A program made the translations under genes and the position numbers. Below the pieces are notes generated by a model. That model was not told the origin of the DNA and did not search any database. It worked only from the letters and a program-made list of their open reading frames with translations. From assembly GCF_011683915.1 (NCBI RefSeq), contig NZ_JAAQPH010000007.1, positions 1 to 64,000 of the forward strand: a stretch of 64,000 nucleotides of DNA, given 5' to 3'. Below, one piece after another: positions 1-8,461 of this stretch (position 1 is its first letter; the number at the start of each line of letters is the position of its first letter). Origin of the DNA: Pelagibius litoralis (lineage in GTDB: Bacteria; Pseudomonadota; Alphaproteobacteria; Kiloniellales; Kiloniellaceae).

Positions 1-344
1 ATAGTGCTCCGCTCTCCCGATCCTCGCCCCGCATCGCGCCCTCCATGATCGCAAACCAAACGCCATAGAGAATCACGACCAAAAGACTTCGGCGAGCCCT
101 TTTTCAGCAGCCTGCTAACTGTTTGATAGCGATCGGATTCACATGTTTTGGCGCAACCACGAAGTGGTTCCGTCAAAACATGACCCGATCTAGGGCGGAT
201 CACGTTTGACCTGCACTACGCCGTAGTTTCTGGCCAGCCGGTGAGTTGGATGCTCTTGTCAGCCAACAATGCACAAATGCTTTAAGTCAGGGTTTCAATT
301 TGAGCCTCGTGCGTAACTGAACGCCGAATAAGGTGTCGTTGGTT
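1..344. other. Left-edge noncoding stretch
   Basis: No complete gene is seen. On the minus strand an open frame runs from a TTG at 82 (or GTG at 76) off the left edge and would encode a short hydrophobic start (LLVVILYGVWFAIMEG), so the N-terminus of a neighbouring membrane protein is possible but unproven. The rest holds the palindromic repeat at 117-193 and the region downstream of galE. Confidence 0.4.
117..193 (-). repeat. 77-bp palindromic repeat, left copy
   Basis: Reverse-complemented, this stretch matches 11547-11623 at all but three positions by eye. Each copy is itself an imperfect hairpin: arms reading ATCGGAT..ATGTTTTG..AACCAC close on a TTCG tetraloop. It ends in CTAG at 190-193, just as the right copy begins with CTAG. 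The two copies lie in opposite orientation and bracket galE, the first regulator and the GDP-fucose polysaccharide block. It is probably a dispersed REP/MITE-like element; copy number elsewhere in the genome is unknown. Confidence 0.85.
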
Positions 345-1337
345 TTACCCACCGGCGCTCAGCCGCTCTTCCCAATCCAAGGCGGTGCTCAAGATGAAAT
401 CGAGATTGTCGTGCTCGGGGACCCAATTAAGCGAGGCCTTTAAGCGTGACGCATCCGCTACCAGTGCGGCCACATCGCCGGCTCGTCGTGGTGCCGTACG
501 CACGCGCAGGTCCACCCCGGAGAGCTGTTTGATACCTTCTATCACCTGGCGAACGGAATAGCCCCGACCGTAGCCGCAGTTTAGCGTCAGACTATGGCCT
601 TGGTCCCTAAGATGGGTAAGGGCGCTAACATGTGCTCTCGCCAAGTCACTTACGTGAATGTAATCACGGATACAGGTTCCATCCGGAGTGTCGTAATCGT
701 TGCCGAATACTTGGAGTTCCGCGCGCTTGCCGGTCGCGACTTCGCAGGCGATCTTGATCAGATGTGTGGCCCCCGGGGTTGACTGTCCGGTTCGCCCCAA
801 AGGGTCGGCGCCGGCCACGTTGAAGTAACGCAGCGCCACATAACGGAAATCCTGAGCAACAGCGAGGTCGCGCAGCATCCACTCAACCATCAACTTTGAG
901 GTGCCGTAGGGGTTGACCGGTCGCGTCGGCGCCGTCTCGCTCACCGAGGCAGTTTCGGGTTGACCATACACCGCAGCGGTCGAAGAGAACACGAAGCGGT
1001 TGATGTCGTGGTCCACACAGGTTTGGAGCAGCTGTCTCGTCTTGCAAGTGTTGTTAGCGTAATAGGTCAACGGCGCAACGACGGACTCCGGGACAACGAT
1101 ATCGCCGGCGAAGTGCATAACCGCTGAGATACGATGTTCATTGAAGATACGGTCAAGCACAGTCTTGTCGCCCACGTCTCCCAAATAGAAGGGAACCTCG
1201 GCAGGCACCAGATCGCGCCGGCCCTTGGCGAGGTTGTCAAGAACGACCACGGGGTAGGCACGCTCCTGACAGGCTAACACGGTATGGCTGCCGATGTAGC
1301 CGGCCCCACCTGTGATCAATACTTTGTCTTCTGTCAT
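345..1337 (-). CDS. galE: UDP-glucose 4-epimerase
   Basis: Interconverts UDP-glucose and UDP-galactose in the cytoplasm, feeding galactose into polysaccharide. The 330-aa protein starts with MTEDKVLITGGAGYIGSHT, giving the NAD-binding GGxGYIGS motif, followed by the SSTAAVYG segment and the YGTSK catalytic Tyr-x3-Lys. NPYGTSKL, ALRYFNVAGADP and RDYIHVSDLA are GalE signatures. The frame stays open 43 codons further upstream, but the ATG at 1337 fits the family start directly before the Rossmann motif. It is divergent from the winged-helix gene at 1557, with a palindromic motif between them. Length is normal for the family. Confidence 0.93.
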   Translation of the reverse strand: MTEDKVLITGGAGYIGSHTVLACQERAYPVVVLDNLAKGRRDLVPAEVPFYLGDVGDKTVLDRIFNEHRISAVMHFAGDIVVPESVVAPLTYYANNTCKTRQLLQTCVDHDINRFVFSSTAAVYGQPETASVSETAPTRPVNPYGTSKLMVEWMLRDLAVAQDFRYVALRYFNVAGADPLGRTGQSTPGATHLIKIACEVATGKRAELQVFGNDYDTPDGTCIRDYIHVSDLARAHVSALTHLRDQGHSLTLNCGYGRGYSVRQVIEGIKQLSGVDLRVRTAPRRAGDVAALVADASRLKASLNWVPEHDNLDFILSTALDWEERLSAGG

Positions 1338-1474
1338 GGGGCGGGTGTCCCCATGATTGTCGAAGAGTTGTACATGAAGCAAGACCTTGCGATGAGAACT
1401 GAGAAGGCTATTGGTGGTCGGGCTGGAGCCTGGATCGCTGAAAAAGCACGATGAGAAGCTTATCAAATTATGGC

Positions 1475-1490
1475 GTTCATGATGTGAAAT
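1475..1490 (+). promoter_or_regulatory. Putative operator upstream of first winged-helix gene
   Basis: GTTCATGATGTGAA at 1475-1488 is an imperfect dyad (TTCA..TGAA) lying 68 nt before the TTG start at 1557. It shares GTTCAT-N3-GTGAA with the dyad upstream of the paralogous regulator at 23215-23231, read on that gene's own strand. The paralogous regulators may bind it themselves. It could also affect divergent galE. This is an inference from two sites only. Confidence 0.45.
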
Positions 1491-1556
1491 TCAAAGCTTG
1501 AACGAAGTGTTGGGTGAGTGTAAGAGGGGCGTTCCGATTTATGATGGACAGGGGCC

Positions 1557-2204
1557 TTGCCCAAAGGGACCAAATCTGACGCAGAACTTGATTTCCTCAC
1601 CGCAATTGAGCATGGCTCGGTTGTTACGCAGGTTGCGCTCAAGCAGCATATCGGTGTGTCCGTCGGTCTGATCAACGCTCTGATGAAACGGGCCGTGAAC
1701 AAGGGCTATGTGAAGGTCTGCCAAGCGCCGTACCGGCGCTATGCTTACTATCTGACGCCTCAAGGGTTTCGGGAGAAGAGCCGTCTGGTCGCCAGGTATT
1801 TGGAGACATCGTTGTCATTCTTTCGCGAAGCCCGGGGCCAGTATGGGGAGATTTTCGAGAGAGCCCAGAAGATGGGGGTTAAGCGGCCGGTTTTGTTTGG
1901 GGGTGGTGAGCTTGCGGAAATCGCACTGCTGGCGGCTTCTGGGGCGGAAGAGACCGTTGTCGCAGTGGTCGATGCGCAAAAAGCGCCAGGACGCAGTCAT
2001 GGTGTCCCTGTCATAGCGGGGCTGGATGAGATCGCTTCGTTTGACGGTCTCGTCGTCACCGATGCCAGTTCGCCGCAAAGAATCTACGAACGCCTTCGCG
2101 AATCTTTTCCAGATGTGCCGATTTTTGCGCCGGCGTTGCTGCGGATCGTCTCAGACCGGGCGGATTTGATCGCGGCAACCCGCCGTGCGGAGGGCGGCTC
2201 GTGA
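1557..2204 (+). CDS. Winged-helix / Rossmann-domain regulator, EPS-associated MarR-like
   Basis: A 215-aa protein with two visible parts. Residues about 8-90 form a MarR-like winged helix (LKQHIGVSVGLINALMKRAV, then RRYAYYLTPQGF). Residues about 105-205 look like a Rossmann-type domain with a GGGELAEIALLAASG glycine motif and a DGLVVTD strand. It is clearly paralogous to the protein at 22473-23168, which precedes an RfaH-like gene. The N-terminal part resembles the EPS-associated MarR-type family found beside exopolysaccharide loci. The start is TTG: an in-frame stop lies at 1542 and the ATGs at 1541/1544 are in another frame. It may sense a nucleotide-sugar or dinucleotide through the C-terminal domain; that is inference. 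Confidence 0.75.
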   Translation: MPKGTKSDAELDFLTAIEHGSVVTQVALKQHIGVSVGLINALMKRAVNKGYVKVCQAPYRRYAYYLTPQGFREKSRLVARYLETSLSFFREARGQYGEIFERAQKMGVKRPVLFGGGELAEIALLAASGAEETVVAVVDAQKAPGRSHGVPVIAGLDEIASFDGLVVTDASSPQRIYERLRESFPDVPIFAPALLRIVSDRADLIAATRRAEGGS

Positions 2205-2739
2205 GCCCTTCCGCACAATCGTTCGCGGGTGCAAAGTCTCGTTGTGGTGATGTGGTGCCTTTCGACGACGTGCTTGACCTGTGTGAGTTCGCCATTCGAT
2301 AAGGCGCTCAAGCTAGGCTGCGGTCGATCTGGCTGGGCACTTCGGCTTAGTAACGGGTGTCCGTTAAAGGTGCGCGGGCAGTTCGAGCAATGGTCGTCGC
2401 TCCAGATCGGCAGTTGCATTCGCTACTGTGTTGGCGACATGGGTTGCAGCTAAGATTTAAACGGGTAGAAGCTGTACTTCACCCGAACGGCGGTAGCGTG
2501 TCTTGCTCGCATGAGAAGCCGGACAAAGTAATCATCAAAGATCGATGGCGTTGTTTGTGGCTTCTTGAAAGTGCGATCCTTGGCTGGTCTAGTTTGGGTA
2601 ACGTATTCCAGCTATTTGTTTAATCCCCTTCATCGCTGATTGACCTTTGCTAAGCGTTCCCAGGATGTTGGAGTTCGTGACAGCATGGTTGCGGTTTTGC
2701 CTTTGTTAAAAATGGAATCAACAGAGAAAACGGGCTGAC
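2205..2739 (+). other. Long noncoding leader of polysaccharide operon A
   Basis: A 535-bp stretch without a convincing gene; short open frames here have no family signature. It separates the first winged-helix gene from the FkbM gene and has lower GC than its surroundings. Its main content is the JUMPstart/ops-like sequence at 2464-2500, about 240 nt before the first gene. Such long untranslated leaders are typical of RfaH-controlled polysaccharide operons. No strong intrinsic terminator with a T-run is seen. Confidence 0.6.
2464..2500 (+). promoter_or_regulatory. JUMPstart-like sequence with ops element
   Basis: GGCGGTAGCGTG at 2489-2500 matches the ops core known from enterobacterial JUMPstart sequences, where RfaH is recruited to paused RNA polymerase. 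Upstream, GGTAG at 2464-2468 and GCTGT at 2471-2475 recall the GGTAGCTGT segment that precedes ops in the JUMPstart consensus, with slightly longer spacing. It is on the coding strand of the operon starting at 2740. An RfaH-like gene lies at 21976-22476. The 10-nt core also occurs once by chance antisense to a gene at 58857, so position and context carry much of the weight. Confidence 0.65.
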
Positions 2740-3432
2740 GTGACGTTTCCCCGACTACTTAGGCATGGATTAAGGCGGTGCTATCGCCGTCAGGCAAGGT
2801 GCTACTCAAGCATCCGGCTTGAGAAGGTCGGCAGCGACTATGGCGGTTGGGTTTTGCCGGTTGATCTGATCCAACCGGACTGGGTCTGCTATGCCGGTGG
2901 CGTCGGGGAAGACATTACTTTCGATCGTGAGATGATCGAGCGTTTTGGTTGCCGGGTATTTGCATTTGATCCGACGCCAAGGGCCGCCGCCCACGTCGAG
3001 CAGCATGCCGAGGGTCTCGGCAATTTCCGGTTCCTGCCCGTGGGGCTGTGGTCGGAGGATACTGTGCTGCGCTTCTATGCGCCGCGGGACCCGGCGCACG
3101 TTTCTCACTCTATTGTTAACCTGCAGGAAACTGACGCCTATTTCGAAGCGCCTTGTCGAACCGTATCGTCGCTGATGAGCGAACTTGGGCACAATAAAAT
3201 CGATCTGCTGAAAATCGATATCGAGGGCGCCGAGCACGAGGTGGTGCGGTCCATGTTTGCGCAGGGTGTTTTCCCGACGCTCTTGTGCATGGAAATCGAT
3301 CAACCGGCACCCCTGTTAGCAATTGCCTCGACGGTGAGGCGGGTTCGCAACGCTGGTTACAGGCTTGTCAGCGTTGACGGCTGGAATTTTACCTTCGTGC
3401 AGGCAGAGGCTCTGCCGCCGGGTACAGCTTAA
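2740..3432 (+). CDS. FkbM family methyltransferase
   Basis: A 230-aa SAM-dependent methyltransferase of the FkbM family, members of which O-methylate sugars in glycans and natural products. The family hallmark LLKIDIEGAEHEVVRSM is at about residues 155-171, and a SAM-site-like stretch (CYAGGVGEDITFDREMIERF) is near residue 50. The start is GTG at 2740. It is the first gene after the JUMPstart leader and ends 9 nt before the next gene, which has an AAGGAG ribosome site. Its likely role is to methylate a sugar in the product of operon A; the acceptor cannot be read from sequence. Confidence 0.8.
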   Translation: MTFPRLLRHGLRRCYRRQARCYSSIRLEKVGSDYGGWVLPVDLIQPDWVCYAGGVGEDITFDREMIERFGCRVFAFDPTPRAAAHVEQHAEGLGNFRFLPVGLWSEDTVLRFYAPRDPAHVSHSIVNLQETDAYFEAPCRTVSSLMSELGHNKIDLLKIDIEGAEHEVVRSMFAQGVFPTLLCMEIDQPAPLLAIASTVRRVRNAGYRLVSVDGWNFTFVQAEALPPGTA

Positions 3433-3441
3433 GGAGATGTG

Positions 3442-4536
3442 GTGAGCACTCCCGAGGTGTCGCTGCCAACGGACATTCGAATCACCTTCGGTATGATCGT
3501 CCTGAATGGCGAGCCTTTCCTGCGCTATAATCTGCGCGGGCTTTATCCCTATGCGCATGAGATCATTGTGGTTGAAGGTGCGGCGCCGGGTGCCTGCAAC
3601 ATAGCCGATCCGCAGGGGCACTCGCGGGATGGAACTCTGGCCATCTTGCGGCGTTTTAAGGAGGAGGAGGACCCTGAAGACAAGCTGATCATCGTGACCG
3701 CCGAAGATGAAGGCTATCCGGACGGATTCTGGCCAGGCGAGAAGGACGAACAAAGCCGCGCCTATGCGAAGCGGGCCTCCGGTAATTACCTCTGGCAGGT
3801 CGACGTCGATGAGTTTTACAGATCCGAAGATATCGAAACCGTCATCGCCTTGTTGCACGGCGAAGCGGACATTACCGCTGTCAGCTTCAGGCAGATAACG
3901 TTCTGGGGGGGCTTCGACTATACCGCTGAGGGTTGGTACCTGCGTCGCGGCGCGGCGACCTATCACCGCCTGTTCCAGTGGGGCCCCGGTTTTGACTATG
4001 TTTCCCATCGGCCGCCGACAGTCCATGATGACCGGGCGCGCGATCTGAGGCAGCTTCGCTGGTTTGACGACAGAGCAATGGCCGCTCGTGGAATCTATCT
4101 CTACCACTACTCCTTGCTGTTGCCGAAGCAGGTAGAGGAGAAGTGTGACTACTACCAGAATGCAGAATGGGCACAGCGGGTAGGGGCCCTTGCATGGGCA
4201 CAACAGGTGTTCGGCGAACTGCGCCGACCCTTCCGGGTCCACAATATGTACCGCTATCCAAGCTGGTTGGAGCGCTACCGCGGTGATCATCCGCAGCAAA
4301 TCCTGCAGATGCGAAGCGATATTGTTGACGGGCGCCTGCCTGTCGAACTGCGGCGCAGCGATGATATCGAGCGGCTACTGAACTCAATTTGGTATCCGGC
4401 CGCGCGATTCTTCGTCAAACAGGCCAGTGTAGTGGACCTCGCAGTATACCACCTGCTGTGCGGGATGCGGAAATACCGCTTTCTGCACAGGCCGTTAAGT
4501 GCGCTAAGGCGTTTGGTCCGGCGCTGGGCTTTTTGA
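3442..4536 (+). CDS. Glycosyltransferase family 2-like protein
   Basis: A 364-aa cytoplasmic protein beginning with a GT-A-type fold: ITFGMIVLNGEPFLRYNLRG, then HEIIVVEGA, and a metal-binding DVDEFY at about residue 118. This pattern fits GT2-like glycosyltransferases and related glycan-processing proteins. AAGGAG at 3431-3436 lies 5 nt from GTG 3442 and only 2 nt from the tandem GTG at 3439, so 3442 is preferred. The stop overlaps the next gene's start by one base (TGATG). Donor and acceptor sugars are unknown. Confidence 0.75.
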   Translation: MSTPEVSLPTDIRITFGMIVLNGEPFLRYNLRGLYPYAHEIIVVEGAAPGACNIADPQGHSRDGTLAILRRFKEEEDPEDKLIIVTAEDEGYPDGFWPGEKDEQSRAYAKRASGNYLWQVDVDEFYRSEDIETVIALLHGEADITAVSFRQITFWGGFDYTAEGWYLRRGAATYHRLFQWGPGFDYVSHRPPTVHDDRARDLRQLRWFDDRAMAARGIYLYHYSLLLPKQVEEKCDYYQNAEWAQRVGALAWAQQVFGELRRPFRVHNMYRYPSWLERYRGDHPQQILQMRSDIVDGRLPVELRRSDDIERLLNSIWYPAARFFVKQASVVDLAVYHLLCGMRKYRFLHRPLSALRRLVRRWAF

Positions 4537-5921
4537 TGAGGTCCGGGTTGAACCGTGAGAGCCTGAAGGTCTTGACAGTCAGCGCTGCCGACGAGGGGGG
4601 CGGGGCGGAAAAGATAGCCATGACGCTGTTTCGTGCGCTGCGCGCCAGCGATCACATGTCATGGATGGCGGTCGGGCGACGGAAAAAGGCAGACCCGGAT
4701 ATCTTCACGATCCCGGACACTGCCTGGAAAGAGGCCCTGCTCGATTGGGTAAGCCCAGCAATTGCGGGGCGCCTAGGGGAGGCGCGGTTTCGCCGGGCAC
4801 TTCTGCAATTGACCAATCCCCGGTTTCTCTTGGATCGGCTGCGTGGCCGTGAACCTTTTCACTACGCCGGCACAATGCGGCTGCTAGACCTGCCGCCCGA
4901 GCGCCCCGACGTCCTGCACTGTCACAACCTGCACGGTGGTTACTTCGATCTGCGCGAACTTGCCAGGCTCGGCAGCGAACTACCCGTGGTGCTCACGCTC
5001 CATGACGAGTGGACGTTCACAGGGCACTGCGCCTATACGTTGGGTTGCGAGCGCTGGCGCAACGGCTGTGGCCAGTGTCCGCATCTGGATGTCTATCCGG
5101 CTATTCGAAGGGATGGCTCAGCCGCCAATTGGGCAGCCAAGCGCGCCATCTTCAATTCAAGCCGGCTGTATGTCGCGACCCCCTCACGCTGGCTTATGGA
5201 GCGGGTAAAGGACTCGGTTTTGGCGAACGCTATTGTCGAAGCGAAGGTGATACCCAATGGCATTGATCTTGGTGTGTTCAAACCCGGCAATCGGGCCGAA
5301 GCGCGCCATCGGCTTGGCTTGCCCGCAGATGTGTTGATCCTGCTGTTCACGGCGAACCGAGCTCGTGTCAGCCCGTTCAAAGATTATGTGACGGTGCGCG
5401 CTGCGGCGCTGGAGGTCGCGCGCGTTCTGCCACAGCGCCGTGTTCTGCTGCTGGCTCTTGGCGATGCCGGACCTGACGAGAAGGTGGGCGACACTGAAAT
5501 TCGCTTCGTGCCTTATCAGAGCGAAGAAGGTACTGTTGCGTCATACTACCTTGCGGCGGATGTTTACTTGCACGCTGCACATGCCGACAATTTCCCGACA
5601 ACAATCCTGGAAGCTAGCGCCTGCGGATTGCCGGTGGTGGCGACTGCCGTGGGCGGTATCCCGGAACAGATCGATTCGTTGGACTATCATGGGCTTAGAG
5701 AAGGCGCTGGTTCTGGCGACAATGCGGAAAAGGCTACGGGGGTCTTGGTTCCTCCGGGTGACAGTATGGCAATGGCGGAGGCCGTGAGGTTGCTTCTGGA
5801 GGCGCCGAACCTACGTACCCGATTGTCGCGCAACGCGGCCGAAAGGGCGCAACGGGAATGGTCCGAAGTGCGTATGGTGGAGGCTTACCTAGATTGGTAT
5901 CGCCAGATTTTGAGAGCGTGA
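4536..5921 (+). CDS. Glycosyltransferase family 4
   Basis: A 461-aa GT-B glycosyltransferase. The N-terminal half contains LHCHNLHGGYFDLREL and VVLTLHDEWTFTGHCAY, typical of WcaC/capsule-type GT4 enzymes, and a Cys-rich CERWRNGCGQCPHL patch. The C-terminal GT4 domain has VIPNGIDLGVFKP and the donor-site ExxxCGLPVVAT (EASACGLPVVATAVGGIPEQ). The frame is open 49 codons further upstream, but the ATG at 4536 overlaps the previous stop (TGATG), indicating translational coupling. It probably adds a sugar to the operon A repeat unit; specificity is unknown. Confidence 0.85.
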   Translation: MRSGLNRESLKVLTVSAADEGGGAEKIAMTLFRALRASDHMSWMAVGRRKKADPDIFTIPDTAWKEALLDWVSPAIAGRLGEARFRRALLQLTNPRFLLDRLRGREPFHYAGTMRLLDLPPERPDVLHCHNLHGGYFDLRELARLGSELPVVLTLHDEWTFTGHCAYTLGCERWRNGCGQCPHLDVYPAIRRDGSAANWAAKRAIFNSSRLYVATPSRWLMERVKDSVLANAIVEAKVIPNGIDLGVFKPGNRAEARHRLGLPADVLILLFTANRARVSPFKDYVTVRAAALEVARVLPQRRVLLLALGDAGPDEKVGDTEIRFVPYQSEEGTVASYYLAADVYLHAAHADNFPTTILEASACGLPVVATAVGGIPEQIDSLDYHGLREGAGSGDNAEKATGVLVPPGDSMAMAEAVRLLLEAPNLRTRLSRNAAERAQREWSEVRMVEAYLDWYRQILRA

Positions 5922-5970
5922 TCTCCACTACGGTCGAGGGCGCAGTGAAACCACAAGGCAGGGTTCGAAG

Positions 5971-6924
5971 TTGGTAGGGTTTTCCATCATTACGCCGGTA
6001 TTGAATATGGCGGGCACGATACGTGACTGTATTGAGAGCGTCGCATGCCAAATTGATGATGTTGAAGCGGTCCAACACATCATAGTAGATGGTGGGTCTG
6101 ACGATGGCACGCTGGACGTTATCTCGGACTATCCACATATCGAACTGATACATGAACCAGCACCTGGAATCTATGTAGCGATGAACCGAGGGATTGCAGC
6201 CGCGCGACACGAGGTCGTCGGCATAGTGAATGCTGACGATCTTTTGGAGATCGGCGCTCTGGGTGTCGTATCTGGGGTGCTCGAGGCAAACCCTCGAGTA
6301 CAAATCGTAGCCGGTCTGGCGGTTGTGGAACGTCTCCACGACGGTGACCGAAAATTTGTGCGGATCGCGCCTAGCCGTGGACACAAGAGTCAAAGCTGGG
6401 ATCTACTCTTTCACGGGTCGATGCCCACCAATGCCTATTTTTTTAGGCTTTGTGTATTCAAAGAGAATGGGTCCTTCAATGTCGACTTTGCCGTCTGTTC
6501 AGACAGAGAGTTGCTGATCAGATTCAAGCTGGCAGGAATTCTGACATTGCCAGTGAAGCGGATACTATACCGATATTTGGCACATGAAGGGTCAACAACG
6601 CTCAACGCCGAACGTCGGCATGATGTGCAGATGTGCAACGAGCGTATTGCTATTGCAGAAAGCTATCTTGCGAAAGGGCAGCCGTCATCGTCTGTGGTTC
6701 GTCGATTCCGCGAATGGATCGCTGCCGAACGGGCACGAGTTATGATGGCTAGATCAAGGGCCGGAGAATGGCGTTTGGCTTGGCAGGAGGCGCAGATGGG
6801 ATTAAAAGCCTCTACACAGGGGTTCCTCGTATTTCTTCTCAGAAGAGCGGTGGCAATCCCTACCGCTCGTGCCAGAAGATGGCCCGCGACCCTGTCCTGT
6901 GCCTGTCGCAAGTTTTTTGCATAG
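5971..6924 (+). CDS. Glycosyltransferase family 2 (WcaE-like)
   Basis: A 317-aa GT-A enzyme. It opens with FSIITPVLNMAGTIRDCIES, followed by HIIVDGGSDDGTLDVI and PGIYVAMNRGIAAARHEVVGIVNADD, which carries the DxD-like NADD and resembles colanic-acid WcaE-type transferases. The start is a TTG at 5971 with weak purine-rich sequence upstream; no better in-frame start is seen. Codon use looks less GC-rich than in the manC gene that follows, which may mark separate acquisition. The last ~78 bases were checked as a possible start for the next gene and rejected in favour of 6947. Confidence 0.8.
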   Translation: MVGFSIITPVLNMAGTIRDCIESVACQIDDVEAVQHIIVDGGSDDGTLDVISDYPHIELIHEPAPGIYVAMNRGIAAARHEVVGIVNADDLLEIGALGVVSGVLEANPRVQIVAGLAVVERLHDGDRKFVRIAPSRGHKSQSWDLLFHGSMPTNAYFFRLCVFKENGSFNVDFAVCSDRELLIRFKLAGILTLPVKRILYRYLAHEGSTTLNAERRHDVQMCNERIAIAESYLAKGQPSSSVVRRFREWIAAERARVMMARSRAGEWRLAWQEAQMGLKASTQGFLVFLLRRAVAIPTARARRWPATLSCACRKFFA

Positions 6925-6946
6925 CGGTCGAAACAGCGGGCTGAGA

Positions 6947-8389
6947 ATGTTATCCCAAACCCAGACCATACACCCGGTTCTCCTCTGCGGTGGCAGTGGT
7001 ACCCGTCTCTGGCCTCTGTCACGGGCGCTCTATCCCAAGCAAGTCCTGAAGCTCGAGTCCGAAGAGGCCTTGATAATTCAAACTGCCCGCCGGGCGCAGG
7101 GCAAATGCTTCACGGCGCCTCTCGTTATCTGCAACGAGGAACACCGGTTCTTGATTTCTAGGCTGCTTCAGGAAGCCGACATAACGCCGTCGGGCGTCGT
7201 GTTGGAGGCGGAGGGACGGAACACCGCACCGGCCGCAGCCGTCGCCGCGCTCTTCGCCTTGAACCGGGCTGCGGAGCGGGAAGATCCCCTGCTGCTCTTA
7301 CTGCCCTCGGATCATGCGATTCCCGATGGAGAGGCTTTCCAGAGCTGTGTTTCAAAGGGGGTTGAAGCCGCGCAAGATGGCCGGATCGTTACCTTCGGCA
7401 TAAAGGCGAGTCGAGCAGAGACCGGTTATGGCTATATTGAGATAGACGCCGCCGCCGCCTGCATCTCGGCACCGGTGGAGGTGCTTCGCTTTGTCGAGAA
7501 ACCCGATGAGGTGACCGCGGAGGAGTTCTTACAGGGCGGGCGGCACTGCTGGAACAGCGGCATTTTTCTTTGCGGCGCCAAGACTTTGCTCAGTGAAATG
7601 GAGCGTTTTGCGCCGGACGTGTTAAGCGCTGCCCGGACGGCATTTGAACAGGGTAGACAGGATCTGGATTTTTTCAGGCTTGATGCGGCAGCCTATCATC
7701 GATCACCCAACATCTCTATTGACCATGCAGTCATGGAACGGACGGAGAGGGCTTCCGTACTTGCTGTCGATTTCGAATGGAGCGACATCGGCTCGTGGCA
7801 GGAGCTTTGGTCGCGGTCACCGAAAGATGAGGCGAATAACGCTCTCGTTGGAGACGTCATCGTCCAGGCTACCACCGGCAGCTTCGTCTACGGCGCATCG
7901 AAGGGCTTGACCGTTGTTTCCGGCCTGGAGGATGCGGTGGTCATCAATACGGAAGACGTGGTTCTGGTAACCAAGCGAAGTGGCGCAAGCCCGATCAAGG
8001 CAGTACTGGATCGCTTGGCCGCAGAGGGGCGCAGCGAACATCTCTCTCATGCCAGTGTCTATCGTCCTTGGGGGTCGTATAAGATTTTGGTGCACGGCAC
8101 GCAGTTTCAGGTCAAGGAAGTGAACGTGAATGCCGGGGCGGCACTCTCGCTCCAATATCACGAACACCGTTCCGAGCATTGGATCGTCGTTGAGGGTGTT
8201 GCCGAGGTGACCCGCGATTCGGATACCTTCGAGCTGAACCGGAGCGAGTCGACCTTCATCGCCCCTGGGCAGGTTCATCGTCTGATCAACTCAGGTGCCA
8301 AGGCGTTGAAAATCATCGAGATTCAATGTGGTGACTACCTGGGTGAAGATGACATCGTGCGCCTGGAGGACGACTATGGCCGGCGATAG
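6947..8389 (+). CDS. manC: Mannose-1-phosphate guanylyltransferase / mannose-6-phosphate isomerase
   Basis: A 480-aa type II bifunctional enzyme making GDP-mannose, the precursor for Gmd and Fcl downstream. The N-terminal nucleotidyltransferase has LLCGGSGTRLWPLSR at about residues 12-26 and FVEKPDE near 180. The C-terminal cupin isomerase has YRPWGSY, LQYHEHRSEHWIVVEG and FIAPGQVHRL. Length is typical for ManC/CpsB/XanB. The ATG at 6947 gives the canonical N-terminus; an upstream in-frame ATG at 6869 lies inside the preceding gene. Confidence 0.93.
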   Translation: MLSQTQTIHPVLLCGGSGTRLWPLSRALYPKQVLKLESEEALIIQTARRAQGKCFTAPLVICNEEHRFLISRLLQEADITPSGVVLEAEGRNTAPAAAVAALFALNRAAEREDPLLLLLPSDHAIPDGEAFQSCVSKGVEAAQDGRIVTFGIKASRAETGYGYIEIDAAAACISAPVEVLRFVEKPDEVTAEEFLQGGRHCWNSGIFLCGAKTLLSEMERFAPDVLSAARTAFEQGRQDLDFFRLDAAAYHRSPNISIDHAVMERTERASVLAVDFEWSDIGSWQELWSRSPKDEANNALVGDVIVQATTGSFVYGASKGLTVVSGLEDAVVINTEDVVLVTKRSGASPIKAVLDRLAAEGRSEHLSHASVYRPWGSYKILVHGTQFQVKEVNVNAGAALSLQYHEHRSEHWIVVEGVAEVTRDSDTFELNRSESTFIAPGQVHRLINSGAKALKIIEIQCGDYLGEDDIVRLEDDYGRR

Positions 8390-8393
8390 AAAC

Positions 8394-8435
8394 GGCCGAA
8401 TTCTGAGGAGAGGGCCAGGCAGGGCACATTCGGCC
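8394..8435 (+). other. Hairpin between manC and next glycosyltransferase
   Basis: GGCCGAAT at 8394-8401 pairs with ATTCGGCC at 8428-8435, followed by TTTC. The 8-bp stem encloses a 26-nt purine-rich loop. It could modulate read-through or mRNA stability inside the operon, but the T-run is short and it may be chance. Confidence 0.35.
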
Positions 8436-8461
8436 TTTCGTCAGCCAAGACCGTTGATGGG

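Noticed and set aside
3316-4299. 327-aa minus-strand frame
   Set aside because: Antisense to the glycosyltransferase at 3442-4536; no recognisable motif.
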